From Agroathelia rolfsii (Eukaryota; Basidiomycota; Agaricomycetes; Amylocorticiales; Amylocorticiaceae), in NCBI GenBank assembly GCA_018343915.1, contig JABRWF010000008.1, forward strand, positions 2,108,001 through 2,172,000: a stretch of DNA of 64,000 nt, read 5' to 3'. Of this stretch, positions 1 through 11,875 are shown piece by piece; the stretch's first letter is position 1; each line of letters begins with the position of its first letter. The notes under the pieces are model-generated. The model ran no database searches. It saw only the letters and a list, made by a program, of their open reading frames with translations, and had not been told where the DNA came from. Both the position numbers and the translations under genes were made by a program.

Positions 1-2595
1 CTACATATGCAACACCGAAGTAGATGGCGCCAAAAGGTAGGATCAAGGGTTGTACAACACTGTACAGAATAGTGACCACAAAAATCAGGATAGCCTGAGG
101 GTAAACCGTTCCATAATTGATCATAGGTGGCGCATTCAATTCGGCAAAATCTACGAGGGAAAATAACAATCAGGAACGATGCAATCCAGATAGCTGAATG
201 AGTCAGAACTACCTCTGGGCGTCCTCGTGTAGAACATCCTCATTATCAATTGAGGTACGATCACTCCGAGATTAAGAAGCTGCAAGGGCATGATACCAAG
301 GCCTATCGTAAGCAGATCAGGATTACTGGAAAAAGAAAATGTTTACAATAGGAACTTACCTTGAAGGATTACATAAGACAAGAAAAAGTGTCTTTGGTGA
401 TTCAGAAAAAGATAATTCAGTTACATTATTTAGAGCACTACAATAACGAGCTCACCTTGCATTACCACGCTGCAAGGCTGTAGCAATCCGCTCGGGGATC
501 TTGGCTGGAGAATTCGCCAGGTCACGGACTAGCTGCACATACGTACTCGCCAATAGGAAGATGAATACGACGTTGACAAGCAGGAAGAGAAAATATCTGC
601 AGACGTCGGAATAATCAGACGAGAATAAAGGAAAATGGGAGGGAAAGGGACTTGCTTTCGCAAAAGTGAATACTCGATCCAACTCCGAGCCTTGTATCCC
701 TGTACATACGTCAAAGCTAGACACAGAGGACATCGTCAAATTAAGGTTTAACTATGCAGAAGCCACTAGATATTCACCCTCCAATAAGAACGGCAGCGAT
801 GCGTTCAGCAAAATCAACGCAAACGAAGGTAACGAATTCTGCACTATCGCTCTGATCTGATCGTTACTATCGATCAGGTGGCCTAGCCAGGGTAGGACTT
901 TCTTGATCTCCTGATACGACAGCAAACTGGCCAGAGCCGTCGTGGGGAACACCCAGAAGGAGAAGAGCAAGCCCATGGCGCCGAGTACGACGAGCTCGCG
1001 AATACGGATCGAGGCGGTACTGTAGCCCATGTTGGCCCAGACGATATCACGCGGTTCCGGAGCTGGATATGTTTTACATTCGGTGGGATGGGAGGATGTC
1101 GTTGTTTGTATAGCAATTTGCTGATGAAGAAAACGGAAGCAAACAAGTTTAATATGGACCGAGGAGGGTGGTGTAAGAAAACACCTACAGCACTGGACAT
1201 CTTCTCGAATGTAACAAATGCGACGTGTGTTGGCTTAAATTTGCCAGTCCTGCGCTTCCTCTTTACAGCGTCATCCGCTTCGACGAACTGGTTATCCAGA
1301 TGTTCAATGGCATCAACTTTGGATTTGAACCATCCACGACGCATAGTAGGACGTGGTCGGTGGGGTACAACAAGCCGTCCCCTCTGCGATTCCGCGTAAG
1401 AAGGATCCTGTTCAGGGAGGACGCTGTCCGAGGGGTCGTACGACTCAACTGTGCTCGGGTTGCCGACATACTTTACCCAAGCAGACTCGAGCTTCATTAA
1501 CACCTCTGTGCGTTTATCCAGCAACTCCTTCAGTCCCGCCACCTCTCGACATAGGCTGACGCTCTCCACGGCGAGGTCCATGTTTTCATAGTACTCCGCA
1601 ATGGCCCGTTCACTTTGGAGGTGCGCCGGCAGATTTGTGACCATGACTGTGCGAGCGGGGATGGAGTGCACGAGCTCGAGCGAGAAGAGCTGGCGGGAAC
1701 GAATGAAACGCATATAGTTTTTGTAAATAAAGCGAAGGGCCAGCAGTGTGAATATATAGGTGAATATCAGATGCACTGTGAGGTATGAGTTAGCCTCGCT
1801 AATCAGGTCCAGCCAATCGCTCCCTGGAACGGTGGGGCTAGTGGTGTTGGTTCCGGGGGCGATCATGAAATAAGAGCTGTTGTATGGAGGCCAATCGTCG
1901 TCTCCGTCGTCATCTCCATTAATGACGTCGAGGTTGTTCTGAGGGGTCGTGAGTGAGCGAAAAAGGCATATATAAAAGAGCAATGGAGATCAAACCTTCC
2001 AATTGATGGGCATGAGTATTAGAATAGCAAACATAGAGCAAGTAGAAAACAAGAGAAATGACATCCTAAAGAAATTGAGTAGCTGGTGTTAATGTAGTTA
2101 GTAATTCGGCTCCATGTCGTATTTCAAGTGCCACACCTACCACAGCAGCATCCAAGCCTACGATTTGAAGAACCGTGAACTCGGATGTGCGAATAGTAGG
2201 AAAAATCCATCCGAAAAAAGCCTGGTGAGCATGTGCCTCATGGGGAGAAAAGCCTTGTACAGCCAGAGGTATGAGTTACTGTATGAGGGTAAGATCCATC
2301 CGAGCGCACCTTTCAATTTCGTTCTGGGAGCAAAGACCAAAGGCCAGCGTGTTCTACAGTACGAGAACACGAAGAAGGAGAACAGTCCTAATGTGAGAGA
2401 GATCGTGATCTGCGTCCTGAACCAAGGGCCGTCGAATTTTTCTGCAAGCGATGCGATGGGATGAGTTCAGTTGCGGACAAGAAGGTGGCATCTCATCGTA
2501 CGCGTTGGGGGACTACCCGGGGGCAACTCTGGATCATTGTTGCCGCCGTCATCAAAGAGCCTGAGCCATGCAAAGAATACGTCGGGGCCCAGCAT
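1..2595 (-). CDS. CSC1/OSCA-family (RSN1-like) calcium-permeable channel, 3' end off the window
   Basis: Predicted multi-pass plasma-membrane protein of the CSC1/OSCA/TMEM63 family, known in this family as osmotically or mechanically gated cation channels. The start chosen is the ATG at 2595 (MLGPDVFF). Spliced exons then give an N-terminal helix region with the family signature TSEFTVLQIVGLDAAV (about 2130-2175), a second helix (LLNFFRMSFLLFSTCS, near 2040), and a long soluble loop at about 1930-1290 corresponding to the cytosolic PHM7_cyt domain (VMVTNLPAHL, THVAFVTF). After IVWANMGYS near 1030 the seven-helix core follows, including KARSWIEYSL, YFLFLLVNVVFIFL and IMPLQLLNLGVI. The last visible exon (about 150 to 1) ends in helix residues, so the C-terminus lies beyond the left edge. 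At least seven introns are present. Family assignment is secure; gating and ion selectivity are inferred from the family only. Confidence 0.9.
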
Positions 2596-2777
2596 TGCCT
2601 GGAGATGGTGGTAGCAATGTGTTAAAGCAGGGCGTGTTCAGTGCTGTTAACGGTTCACTATGTAAAATGCTTCCGATCAATTACGCCCCTGTCGTCATAA
2701 CTTGCTCCGTCCAATGATATATTGGTAGACTATCAATGCTCTGAGATTATACTAACAGCTCTATGTGTAAATAATCA

Positions 2778-4295
2778 TCACTCTTCAAACATGCTCTCCA
2801 GCTCACTCTCCGCATGCTCCTTCTGCAGTGCCTCCACGAACGCTTCTAGTCCATCACCTTCCATCACAGAACGAAGATTCTTGAGCGTTAGACCAATCCT
2901 ATGGTCAGTGACACGGTCCTGCAGATTCAATCCTCAACGTCAAAGTATCACAGAAGAACATTGAACATGAGCAAACCTGGGCAAAATTATATGTACGAAT
3001 CTTCTCGCTCCGGTCAGCTCCCTTGACAAGGTTCTTACGGGTCGCACGACGATCTTCCATGTCTTTTTGGATTTTAATATCCATCAGACGAGCGGTGAGC
3101 ACTTGAAAAGCTCGACGTCGATTCTATAAACGCAAATTAACTGAGAGAGACAAACAAACTGAGTGGCTACATACTTGATGTTGACTACGTTCGTCCTGCA
3201 TAGACACGGTTATGCCGGTAGGAGTGTGTGTGAGACGAACAGCTGACTCCGTTTTGTTGACGTGCTGAAACAATCAAAGAGAAGCTATTAAAACCTCAGC
3301 TATAACACCAGACATTTGACCTGCGCACCTGTCCACCGGCACCTCTTGCACGCATAACCTCGACCTTGACCTCATCCATAGAAAACAACTCACTACGCTC
3401 CGACTCTTCGTTTTCGGACAGAGGAAGGACTACAGCAGCCACGGTACTCGTATGTGTCCTCCCACTCGTTTCCGTTGCCGGCACGCGTTGTACCCGATGC
3501 ACACCACTCTCCCATCGCAGCGAATCATATGCGCCCTGACCCTTGATTTCCAAGATAGCGTCCTTGATGCCTCCATTATCTGTTTCATTCTTGGCGACAA
3601 TGCTCGAGTCCCATTTTCGCATGTTGGCAAATCGCAGGTATACGCGCATGAGATCACCCAGGAAAAGCGATGCCTCTGAACCACCAACACCAGATTTGAG
3701 TTCAATCAAAGCGGACATATCTGCTGTTGTTGAAGGAGGGACAAGTAACGAAGGGAATACTGTGTTGACGTGATTACTGAGATCGTCGGCGAGCATGTTG
3801 TATTCGTCGACCGCAAGCTCCCGCATGGCAGGATCTGAATCAGACATGAGAGCTTTGGTTTCACGCAGGGACTACTGTTGCACTATAATCAGTAACGAAT
3901 GCAGATAGGGCATGCCTAAGAAGCTGGGTTGACCTCTAGTGTACTTTCCCATTTCTCCCATGCCGTAGATAGAGGTTCCAGCTCTTTAATTTGTCGCAGC
4001 CGTGCAATGTCGTCGGGATGTGACATGTCCTCTGTTAGCTACAGGATCCCAAAGCAAGATATCAATGACTATTCAAACAGCTGCACGTTCTCATCAATAC
4101 CTCAGCCATAAGCCTCTTCCGGTCCCCAACCCGTCTTCGCACCACCCGAAGCAAACGTCCAGCATCACGTTCAATATTTTCAACGAACGAGGCCGAGGCG
4201 TCTGTATTACTGCTTTTGGAGAGAGCAGTTGCTGCGAATCGTCGCTGCTGTGTGCGCAGTGGAATAGAAGACAGTCGACATGCAGAGCGGAACAT
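2778..4295 (-). CDS. MRF1: Mitochondrial peptide chain release factor 1 (class I RF)
   Basis: Class I release factor that reads stop codons on mitochondrial ribosomes and hydrolyses peptidyl-tRNA. The spliced model is about 405 aa, normal for fungal mtRF1. Exon 1 (4295-4101) encodes a basic, Ser/Arg-rich presequence ([20 protein letters not shown]). Exon 2 starts at about 4038, and a long exon (about 3865-3330) carries the PCRF domain ([28 protein letters not shown]). The catalytic loop reads RARGAGGQ, then an intron, then [17 protein letters not shown], so GGQ and the downstream conserved segment are intact. The C-terminal exons contain [19 protein letters not shown] and [12 protein letters not shown], all typical of RF1. 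Stop TGA is at 2780-2778. The neighbour CSC1-like gene starts about 180 bp downstream on the same strand. Mitochondrial location is inferred from the presequence and bacterial-type family. Confidence 0.92.
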
Positions 4296-5988
4296 AGACT
4301 CGGAGTGTGCAGTTGCTGTAACTTGAAATTACAGAGACCAATGAAAGGAAGCAGATGTTACACTGTCACACAGACGGCAGTGTGACGTCGATATCGGGTC
4401 TTGGCTGAATGCTCAAAACGGCATATCGTGGTCAATGAACAAGGTACGGAAATCCGCACTGGTCGAAACTACACACTCAGTCATGACGACTGGCGGTTGG
4501 TTATAATTATTACTCGCCTGAATTTTGTATTTACTAAAAAGATCGTACTTTGGGGATATTACGGATTTGCTATCCATAATTACACTTTCTTCATGGTAGC
4601 CTGGGGGTGATGGACGCTTTCAATTATTATCACGGCAACTCTCTTTAAAGGAAAAGTGCTGGGAGTGCCGACCATATTGGGCGGAAAGAGATCAACCAAA
4701 CATGCCCGAAAGAGCATATAGTCACCAGAACCGTAGGCTCCTTTTCATAATATTGCTTTCGAGGGGCCCAGCATATGAAAGCTCGATTGAAACATAAGCA
4801 TTATAGACAATTTATAAGAGAAATAAGGCAGAAGTAACACAACCTGGGTCTGGAATCCCGCTATCAAAATCGTAGTATCTACATATTATGGCGCAGAAAT
4901 TTGAAGCCGTCCACAGACGATGTATTAGGCTTAGGGGATGGCATTTGGAGTATAAGGTTTTGACAAGATAAGCTGCAGGCCGAGGAATGTTTTGCGCGCT
5001 ATAATTAGCTGAAGTGAGAAGTATGATATGCTGGTCGAAGCGGCCGGAAACCCCTTAAAATATTAGGTCCTTCCCCTGTGAAAAAGGATGCATCAGGAGA
5101 CACATTTTCGACACAATCTAGAGTGACCCTAGTACTCCTGTATTTTTAAATCAGGGGAGGGGGGGTTAAGCTACTTCTGGGGTCTGAACAGGACCCCATA
5201 ACTGACGATTGTTTTAAACGACAATGCCTACTAGCTGGGATTTGGAAATGATGCATACGTTGACACGCCAACATTTTTTTGCTGGTTACATCCAACGCAG
5301 ACACGCTTTGAAACGAGCTCAGAAATTGATCAGTCTCATGGTTCAATTATTGTTAGGGTTGCTGTATATTAAAATCGCATTTGTGAGTCAGTTCCCTGTG
5401 TTGGGAGCCGAGGCCCGAGGATCGGGACAAAAATCAACAAAGCAAAGTTTATGACGGTTCAGAGTGATAACGAGCCATGCATTTACACGCAAGCACCAGA
5501 AGAGGCAATTATAGAGTTGTGCACAGATTTGACGAATTTGAATTGAACATTTTCAAGCCCTTTAGGTGATGAAGCCTTGATGGAAAACCCGGTATTGTAT
5601 CTTGAGCCTTGAGTACTCGAGTCACGGTATTCACAAAAGTGGATGACGGAACATATAAGCATTTCTTTCATGAAAACAGGTTTTGAAAGCGTATTTCGGT
5701 TGACATATTTTTATTGCAGGGCATCACAACTAGCGTACGACCTGATTAATGAGTAATTAATTAGAAGCTAGACTTAGAGAATCGGCAGGTCATTCCATGC
5801 CAAAAAAAGGGTAGGCGTTCAAGCAAACTGTCAGGTAGTCTCAAGTCATTTTTATATAAGTCGTTTGCATAAGACAGCCGTATGGTGATGATGGTAATAC
5901 GGATAGTGTGCGCGGACACGCACTACCTCGGAGCACGTGACCGAAATAGAATAGTCGGCTAGCATCGGCCGAGAGATGGCGAGTTTTA

Positions 5989-5994
5989 TGACTC
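5989..5994 (+). promoter_or_regulatory. Candidate Gcn4/CPC1 core site upstream of ILV5
   Basis: TGACTC, the core of the Gcn4/CPC1/CpcA recognition sequence, lies 86 bp upstream of the ILV5 start codon. General amino-acid control of branched-chain biosynthesis genes through this motif is well established in other fungi. A 6-bp match is common by chance, so this is a suggestion only. Confidence 0.3.
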
Positions 5995-6018
5995 CATGCT
6001 AAGAAGCAGAGGGGCAGA

Positions 6019-6027
6019 CTTTAAAAG
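6019..6027 (+). promoter_or_regulatory. TATA-like element of ILV5
   Basis: The AT-rich CTTTAAAAG lies about 50 bp before the ILV5 ATG and is followed by a pyrimidine-rich leader (about 6040-6070), as in strongly expressed fungal genes. Confidence 0.35.
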
Positions 6028-6074
6028 CTGCAACGTTCGCGTCCTCGACCTTCACTTCTTCAACTTTTACCGCC

Positions 6075-7463
6075 ATGGCCTCCATCGCTGCTCGTTCTTC
6101 ACAAGCTGTCCGTGCTGCCTCGCGCCATGCTGCGCGTGTATCTCTGAAGCCCGCCCAGTCGGCTTCTTATTCTCTCTTGGCTCGCAAGGCCATACCCAAT
6201 GCTGCACGCATTCTGGCTCCTTCAGTCCAGGTATGCACTTAAAACTCTCATTTGAAAAATAATTTTTACTCAACTACACTTTTAATAGTCTCGGGGTGTT
6301 AAGACCCTTAAGTTCGCAGACACTGAGGAAGTCGTCTACGAGCGCAGCGACTGGCCCTTGTCGAAGCTGCAGGACTACTTCAAGAACGACACCCTTGCCC
6401 TCATCGGCTATGGCTCGCAAGGCCACGGTCAGGGTCTCAACGCTCGCGACAACGGCCTTAACGTCATTGTCGGTGTTCGCAAGGACGGTGAGAGCTGGAG
6501 ACAGGCCATCGAGGACGGCTGGGTGCCTGGCGAAACCCTCTTCCCTATCGAGGAGGCCATCGACCGTGGTACTATCATCATGAACCTCCTCTCGGATGCT
6601 GCCCAGTCTCAAACATGGTCATCCATTGCTCCTCGCATCACCAAGGGCAAGACCCTCTACTTCTCGCACGGTTTCTCTGTTGTCTTCAAGGAGGACACCA
6701 AGGTTGAAGTGCCTAAGGATGTCGATGTCATCTTGGTTGCTCCTAAGGGCTCTGGCCGTACCGTCCGCACTCTCTTCAAGGAGGGCCGTGGCATCAACTC
6801 CAGTGTTGCTGTCTGGCAGGACGTTACCGGAAAGGCCAAGGAGAAGGCCATCGCTCTGGGTGTCGGTATTGGCTCTGGCTACATGTACGAAACGACCTTC
6901 GAGAAGGAGGTTTACTCCGATCTCTACGGAGAGCGTGGTGTTGTGCGTTATTTCGTTTCATATACATGTTTGACATTGCTTCTAATGCTTATGGTTTTCT
7001 ACAGCTCATGGGCGCCATCCAAGGTCTTTTCCGTGCACAATACGAGGTCCTACGCCGCAATGGCCACACACCGTCTGAGGCCTTCAACGAGACCGTTGAG
7101 GAGGCTACCCAATCCTTGTACCCCTTGATTGGTGCTAAGGGGTAGGTGTACTTATTCACTACCGAAACTCATAATTCTAACGTCGCACACAGTATGGACT
7201 ACATGTATGCTGCATGCTCGACTACTGCTCGTCGTGGTGCTCTTGACTGGGCACCCATCTTCGAGAAGACCAACCTGCCTATTTTCGAGCAGCTCTACGA
7301 GAGCGTGCGCAATGGCACCGAGACTCGCAAGAGCTTGGAATACAACGGCCGCTCAACATACCGCGAGGACCTCGCCAGGGAGTTGAAGGAGATCGACGAC
7401 CAGGAGATCTGGAGAGCTGGCAAGACCGTCAGATCCCTGCGCCCCGACTCTAAGCCTGAGTAA
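6075..7463 (+). CDS. ILV5: Ketol-acid reductoisomerase, mitochondrial
   Basis: Catalyses the NADPH- and Mg-dependent isomerisation and reduction of acetolactate or acetohydroxybutyrate, the second common step of valine and isoleucine synthesis, in the mitochondrial matrix. Four exons fit exactly: 6075-6230, 6289-6942, 7005-7141 and 7193-7463, giving 405 aa, the usual fungal length. Residues 1-52 form an Arg/Ala/Ser-rich import presequence (MASIAARSSQAVRAASR). The Rossmann motif is LIGYGSQGHGQG, and the KARI N domain continues through VIVGVRKDGESW and VILVAPKGSGRTV. The C-terminal knotted domain carries the metal and substrate residues (GSGYMYETTFEKEVYSDLYG, EATQSLYPLIGAKGMDYMY). Start choice is supported by the presequence and the CGCC-ATG-G context. 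No defects are seen. A possible Gcn4-type site lies upstream. Confidence 0.97.
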
Positions 7464-8573
7464 ATGCCTTCTCTCGAAAATGCGTAGCGCTGAAGGCAGA
7501 GGTGTTGATTTTTCGAGCACTCTGGATTAACGCTGGTGGATCAAAAGCGCCTGTTTGAGGTGCATGGTACATTAGAAGTTGGATCTTCCTATTTCCTTAA
7601 TACACTTGTAGATTATTTTCGTTGAAACGTCTTCTGATGATTCTACAACATTAACATGACCTAAGAAATTCTTTGATGTGAATCATAGTCAACTCTAGCT
7701 GTGCATGTAATGTGCTTCAAACTTCAAGATTTTCAGTTGCAACAGGCATTGTCAAGGCGTTAAGCGCGCAACCGGAAGCAATGCTACCCAGGAAGACGGA
7801 TCTGGCCAGTGATAAGCTTAGTCAGCAGTTTGAGAGTGGCTGGCCTTGCTCAAGCAATTGACTGAGCTGGAGTTTGAAAGCTTGTCGACAATGCCTCAGA
7901 TCCCAACCGACTTGCCTATGCTAGTGTTGTTGAGAATAGAGGGGGGAGGAGGGACACAGACACAGACACAGATGGATGGTGGCAAAAAATAAGTTACAAT
8001 TGATGGTAGTGACAACTATATATGTGCGGCATAACTATGTAGTTGTAACTAACTAACTGTGACTATGCAACCAGATTACAACAAGTGTGAAAGGGAGCTG
8101 AGAGGGTCAAACATGACTGCCTCCTACCTGAGAGCCAAGGTAGTAGACAAAGTGCACATATGCAGCCGTTCACTAACCCTATCTCTAAGTCTGGAGGGCT
8201 GCTGCCACAGCGGAGTGTGAATGCAGGAAGCCTGTGGCTGTCTTCCCAAAGCCGAAACTCAGCCTTGCAGGCTCGGGATCATTTAACGGCAATACTTCTC
8301 GTATAGCTTGAACGAACTCACCCGGGCCGAAACCGAATGAGTGGTCTCAGGCTTGTGCTCCATCAGATCATCAGAGTCACCATAGTACGCACAGCAAATG
8401 CCATCATTGAACCTAAGCTTGACGCACAGTGCTATCGGTATTTTACCAGTGCCTGGGCTCAGCCTGCCACCACCATCACCTATTTCTAGCCTCAGGGTTG
8501 GTACTACTAGTATCTGCCATACCTGGTATATTTACATCTTCTCATATTCTCCGACAGTCCCACCAAACCCATT
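7464..8573. other. Intergenic region downstream of ILV5
   Basis: About 1.1 kb without a supportable gene. It holds the presumed ILV5 3' UTR, a short ACACAG tandem tract near 7953-7971 and the promoter of the first DUF6533 gene. Confidence 0.6.
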
Positions 8574-10520
8574 ATGTCCACTCCGGGCGAGAGTAGTGAT
8601 ATTCTTGCGGAATTGAACCTTCATTTGTCGGACACTTTTGCTATCAACCTTGCTTCAGCGAGTGCTCTGACTTGGTTGGTTTACGACGCTGCCTTGTCGT
8701 TTGATCGGGAGGTCCGTAGCTTTTCCAAGTTCAAAACTTACACAACCTTAAGAGCTTCCGTCACGTCTTTCTCGCAGGTCAAGTACATTTGGAGGTATAT
8801 AAATTAGCTGTATTATCTTCCAGTGGCTAAAAATTGCTCATCACCGCACTGAATCCAGGGCCGAATGGAAAATCAGAACAGTATTTTATGCTTTGGCAAG
8901 ATATTACATTTTATTATCCCTAGTGTAAGCATCCTTGATTAGAATAAGACTTATAGTCACAAATCTAATTCCGTCATTAGTTTATATGTAGCTGGTTAGC
9001 ACGCTCTTGTATGATTGCTGTGTATATTTATCATTAACGCCATTAAAAAGTCAATACAAATGTAGGGCTCTCGGAGAAAGTAGGTTCTTGAAAGCATGTT
9101 TGTTGTTGCTTCATTTAACGGGTGTTTCTATTTCCTATCGTAGTTGTAAGGCTGATTTTCTTACTCTGATCATAACGATTTTGGAGCTCATCATGCAACA
9201 GCTGTAAATCATGGGCCTGGTTCAACGGATTGTGAGTACTTTTTCGTTTAAATTAGCCCACATATTCATGAATACTGCAGTAATGCCCCATGGTTGTCAG
9301 TCATTATCGGGCAAAGCTCTCTGGCTTATCGAATTTGGTCAATGTATGCTCATGACAGAAAGAGTGAGCATTTTGGTTTAGTGATTTGTTTCACTATTGT
9401 TAAAATATTCTCAGTCCTAGTATTTGTTTCTGGTGCTTTAATGCGTGAGCTTTATAATCATGTGTGTAGCACCAATACGCTAATGCATAGGCGCTTTAAC
9501 CTACAATTGGAATAAGTCGTCACCGTGGTATTTTTTTCTCTTTTTCTTTTATAAATCTATTATTGATTAGTTTTATAGATTAGTGCAGCAGCAGTTACTG
9601 TTGAGACAAAGTCTTTACGCTTCATCCTAAGCGCCCCCGACCTCCCGCTTCCTGGATGCCCTACATCGACTGGACCCAATTATATAGGACTTGTGATTGC
9701 ACCATGGTTAGAACCTCATGTTCAAGCAAACTTTCCCTTGATTAATTTTGCAGTACTTATTTAGGATAGCCGCGCTGATCCTATCCTGTAAATCTCATCA
9801 CACCCTATGAATAGTGCACTACTAATAACCTCCAAGCATTTTATTTTGCTTTGATACTACACAGGCTTCAGTATCAGATAAATAGTGATACACCATTTTC
9901 TAGATATTCTCAATACCGAAACCTCACACCCTTAGCCACCCTTTTACTGAGGGACGGGGCAGTATACTTTTTCATGTGAGTGAAAAGAATATCACAAGTC
10001 ATCGTCCCTGTTCTCAAATATTTTCATCAGTATCTCCGGTGAGCCTTGATGAGGACTTCGGTTCTTGAGGGAAATGACTGACTTCATAATCTAGCTGCGG
10101 TATCTTTGAACCTAATATTCAGCATCCAGCTAAGGAACCGAGCCATTCAAAAAATAGCGGTTTCGTATGCACACAACCCAGGTTTTAACAACTGACAACT
10201 GACAGTTTGATTTACAGTTGGCTTATGGCTGCATACTCAGTTCTAGTACGTACTGCTTGCAACCACATTCTCTGTCCGTAAGGTGCTAACAAAAAGCATG
10301 TATGAAGTCGTGCAGGATAATACTAAACCTTAGAGCTCACCTCACTTCCGGCCCCAGCGGAATCGACCTCTATGATGTCCATAGCAATGAACATATCCAA
10401 ACATTATTCCCTTCGAATTCGTTACATCGACGTCATAAATCTCAATATGAGATTGGCATGACTATTACGGAGGATGTTCCTCTGAGTACATTGTCCCTAC
10501 ATTCCACGGACATTACTTAG
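8574..10520 (+). CDS. DUF6533-domain multi-pass membrane protein, tandem copy 1
   Basis: Function unknown. DUF6533 proteins are abundant seven-helix membrane proteins of Agaricomycetes. Exon 1 (8574-8711) ends LTWLVYDAALSFDRE. A 17-nt exon (8778-8794, VKYIWR) and exon 3 (8859-8924, RAEWKIRTVFYALARYY) complete the conserved N-terminal DUF6533 block. A 14-nt exon (8981-8994) follows. Later exons include SVIIGQSSLAYRIWSMY (about 9290-9365), a loop with PLPGCPTSTGPN (about 9640-9690) and a C-terminal tail EDVPLSTLSLHSTDIT ending at 10520. The donor after exon 1 is GTCCGT, weaker than the GTGCGT at the same place in copy 2. Middle exon boundaries are uncertain, and I cannot exclude one disabling change in the central part. 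It is a diverged tandem paralogue of the gene 3.3 kb downstream. Confidence 0.7.
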
Positions 10521-11875
10521 CTATTTTGATATTGCTTGTGTACTTCGATATTGTGGAGTAAACTGGCGGGTGCCTGTGCTTTGCACGGATACGATAGTAA
10601 AACAAAAAAAAAAACTGCCTCACCTCTAAAATGAAGTGGAACGCTAGTGTTACTTGTTAGATTGAAGACCAGGACAAGCAGTCTGAATATTATTGGAAAT
10701 GGATGATTTCATACTGAAGGGAAGGTGGGAAAGATGGTTCAGGACACTTTACTTATGGGCGGTTGCCTCTAACGTGTTAGTTGGTCGGAAGGTTGGACTG
10801 GTTCCCAGGTTGGCTCAATTTGCTCTCGAAATGACTATGCCAGCTTGAGGTATAGCACACCCTGACTTTGCTCGTGCTCCGTACCTACCATTCACGTCTA
10901 GCGCAGCCATTGACTACGATTTATATTTACTGACCGTGGCAGTGATTGTTGACCCAACTGGAAGCCTAGTTAGTCACTTAAGATCTAAGCTATAGTAGGC
11001 CATTGAATAACTTGAATCATATATGATCCCAACCGGTCATTCATTATATACAACTTGGCCATATTTCCCAGTGGTATATTCAAGCAGATGGCTCGGACTG
11101 TCTTGATTGCTCCTATCAATCTCATCATATCATCAAAAACTTGCAATGATCATCAAATCGGATTTTGATACGGAGATTTACGTGCTCTGTAGTGCTCAGG
11201 TATTCATGCCTCTGTCGTCGCCAAGTCAGTTGAGACAATGATTTATGCCTGTCGCTGGGTTGAGGTCCTAGGGCTGAATTTGTGCCGAAAGAATTAATTC
11301 ACCTTATTGTCATCATCATAAATCATGATGGTGACTCAGGAAAAAACTCTGTGGTTATTAGGAACCAAACTATGGTACGCTTAATTACGAAGAGTCTCAT
11401 TAGCACTTAGGTTCATTTGAATCCTATAACTACATCTATGTTCCGTCTTTTAATCACTCTGAACTGACATTCATACAATGTCAGTTATGTCTTGGATCTA
11501 CCCAATTTTAAACACCAAATCGTTAACTTTGCCGGCCTTGGATTTCTCCTGATTATATCAGACTTTGATCCTATAGTGTTCCATCAATTGCACTCCAGAT
11601 CATCCGTCAATGTCCTGACTAACACGCCCAAGACTGGTGACTCGGAAATATCAGGATAGGCAACTTATCGAATGAGCCGGCTGAGCATCGGTCACATCAT
11701 TATCATCTCTGACATCTGATGGCGATGGATACTAATACTATATAGCACCCATACATTTTTTGATGGAGGTACTGCCTTACCATCCGTCAGGTTTTCGGTG
11801 CGGCATTAGCGTTATCTGCTTTACATTTTATGCGCAGAACTACTTTGTCACTACTATTTCCCTGTTATACATATC
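10521..11875. other. Spacer between the two DUF6533 genes
   Basis: About 1.35 kb, AT-rich, with no supportable reading frame. It contains a short A-run near 10602. I saw no obvious copy of the upstream sequence of the first DUF6533 gene, so the duplication is probably old. Confidence 0.55.

Larger units (their letters stand above)
4296..6074. other. Intergenic region between mtRF1 and ILV5
   Basis: About 1.8 kb, AT-rich, with no reading frame that looks like a conserved protein. There is a G-run near 5156-5166. The last 200 bp are the ILV5 promoter. Both flanking genes read outward, so both promoters lie here. Confidence 0.6.
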
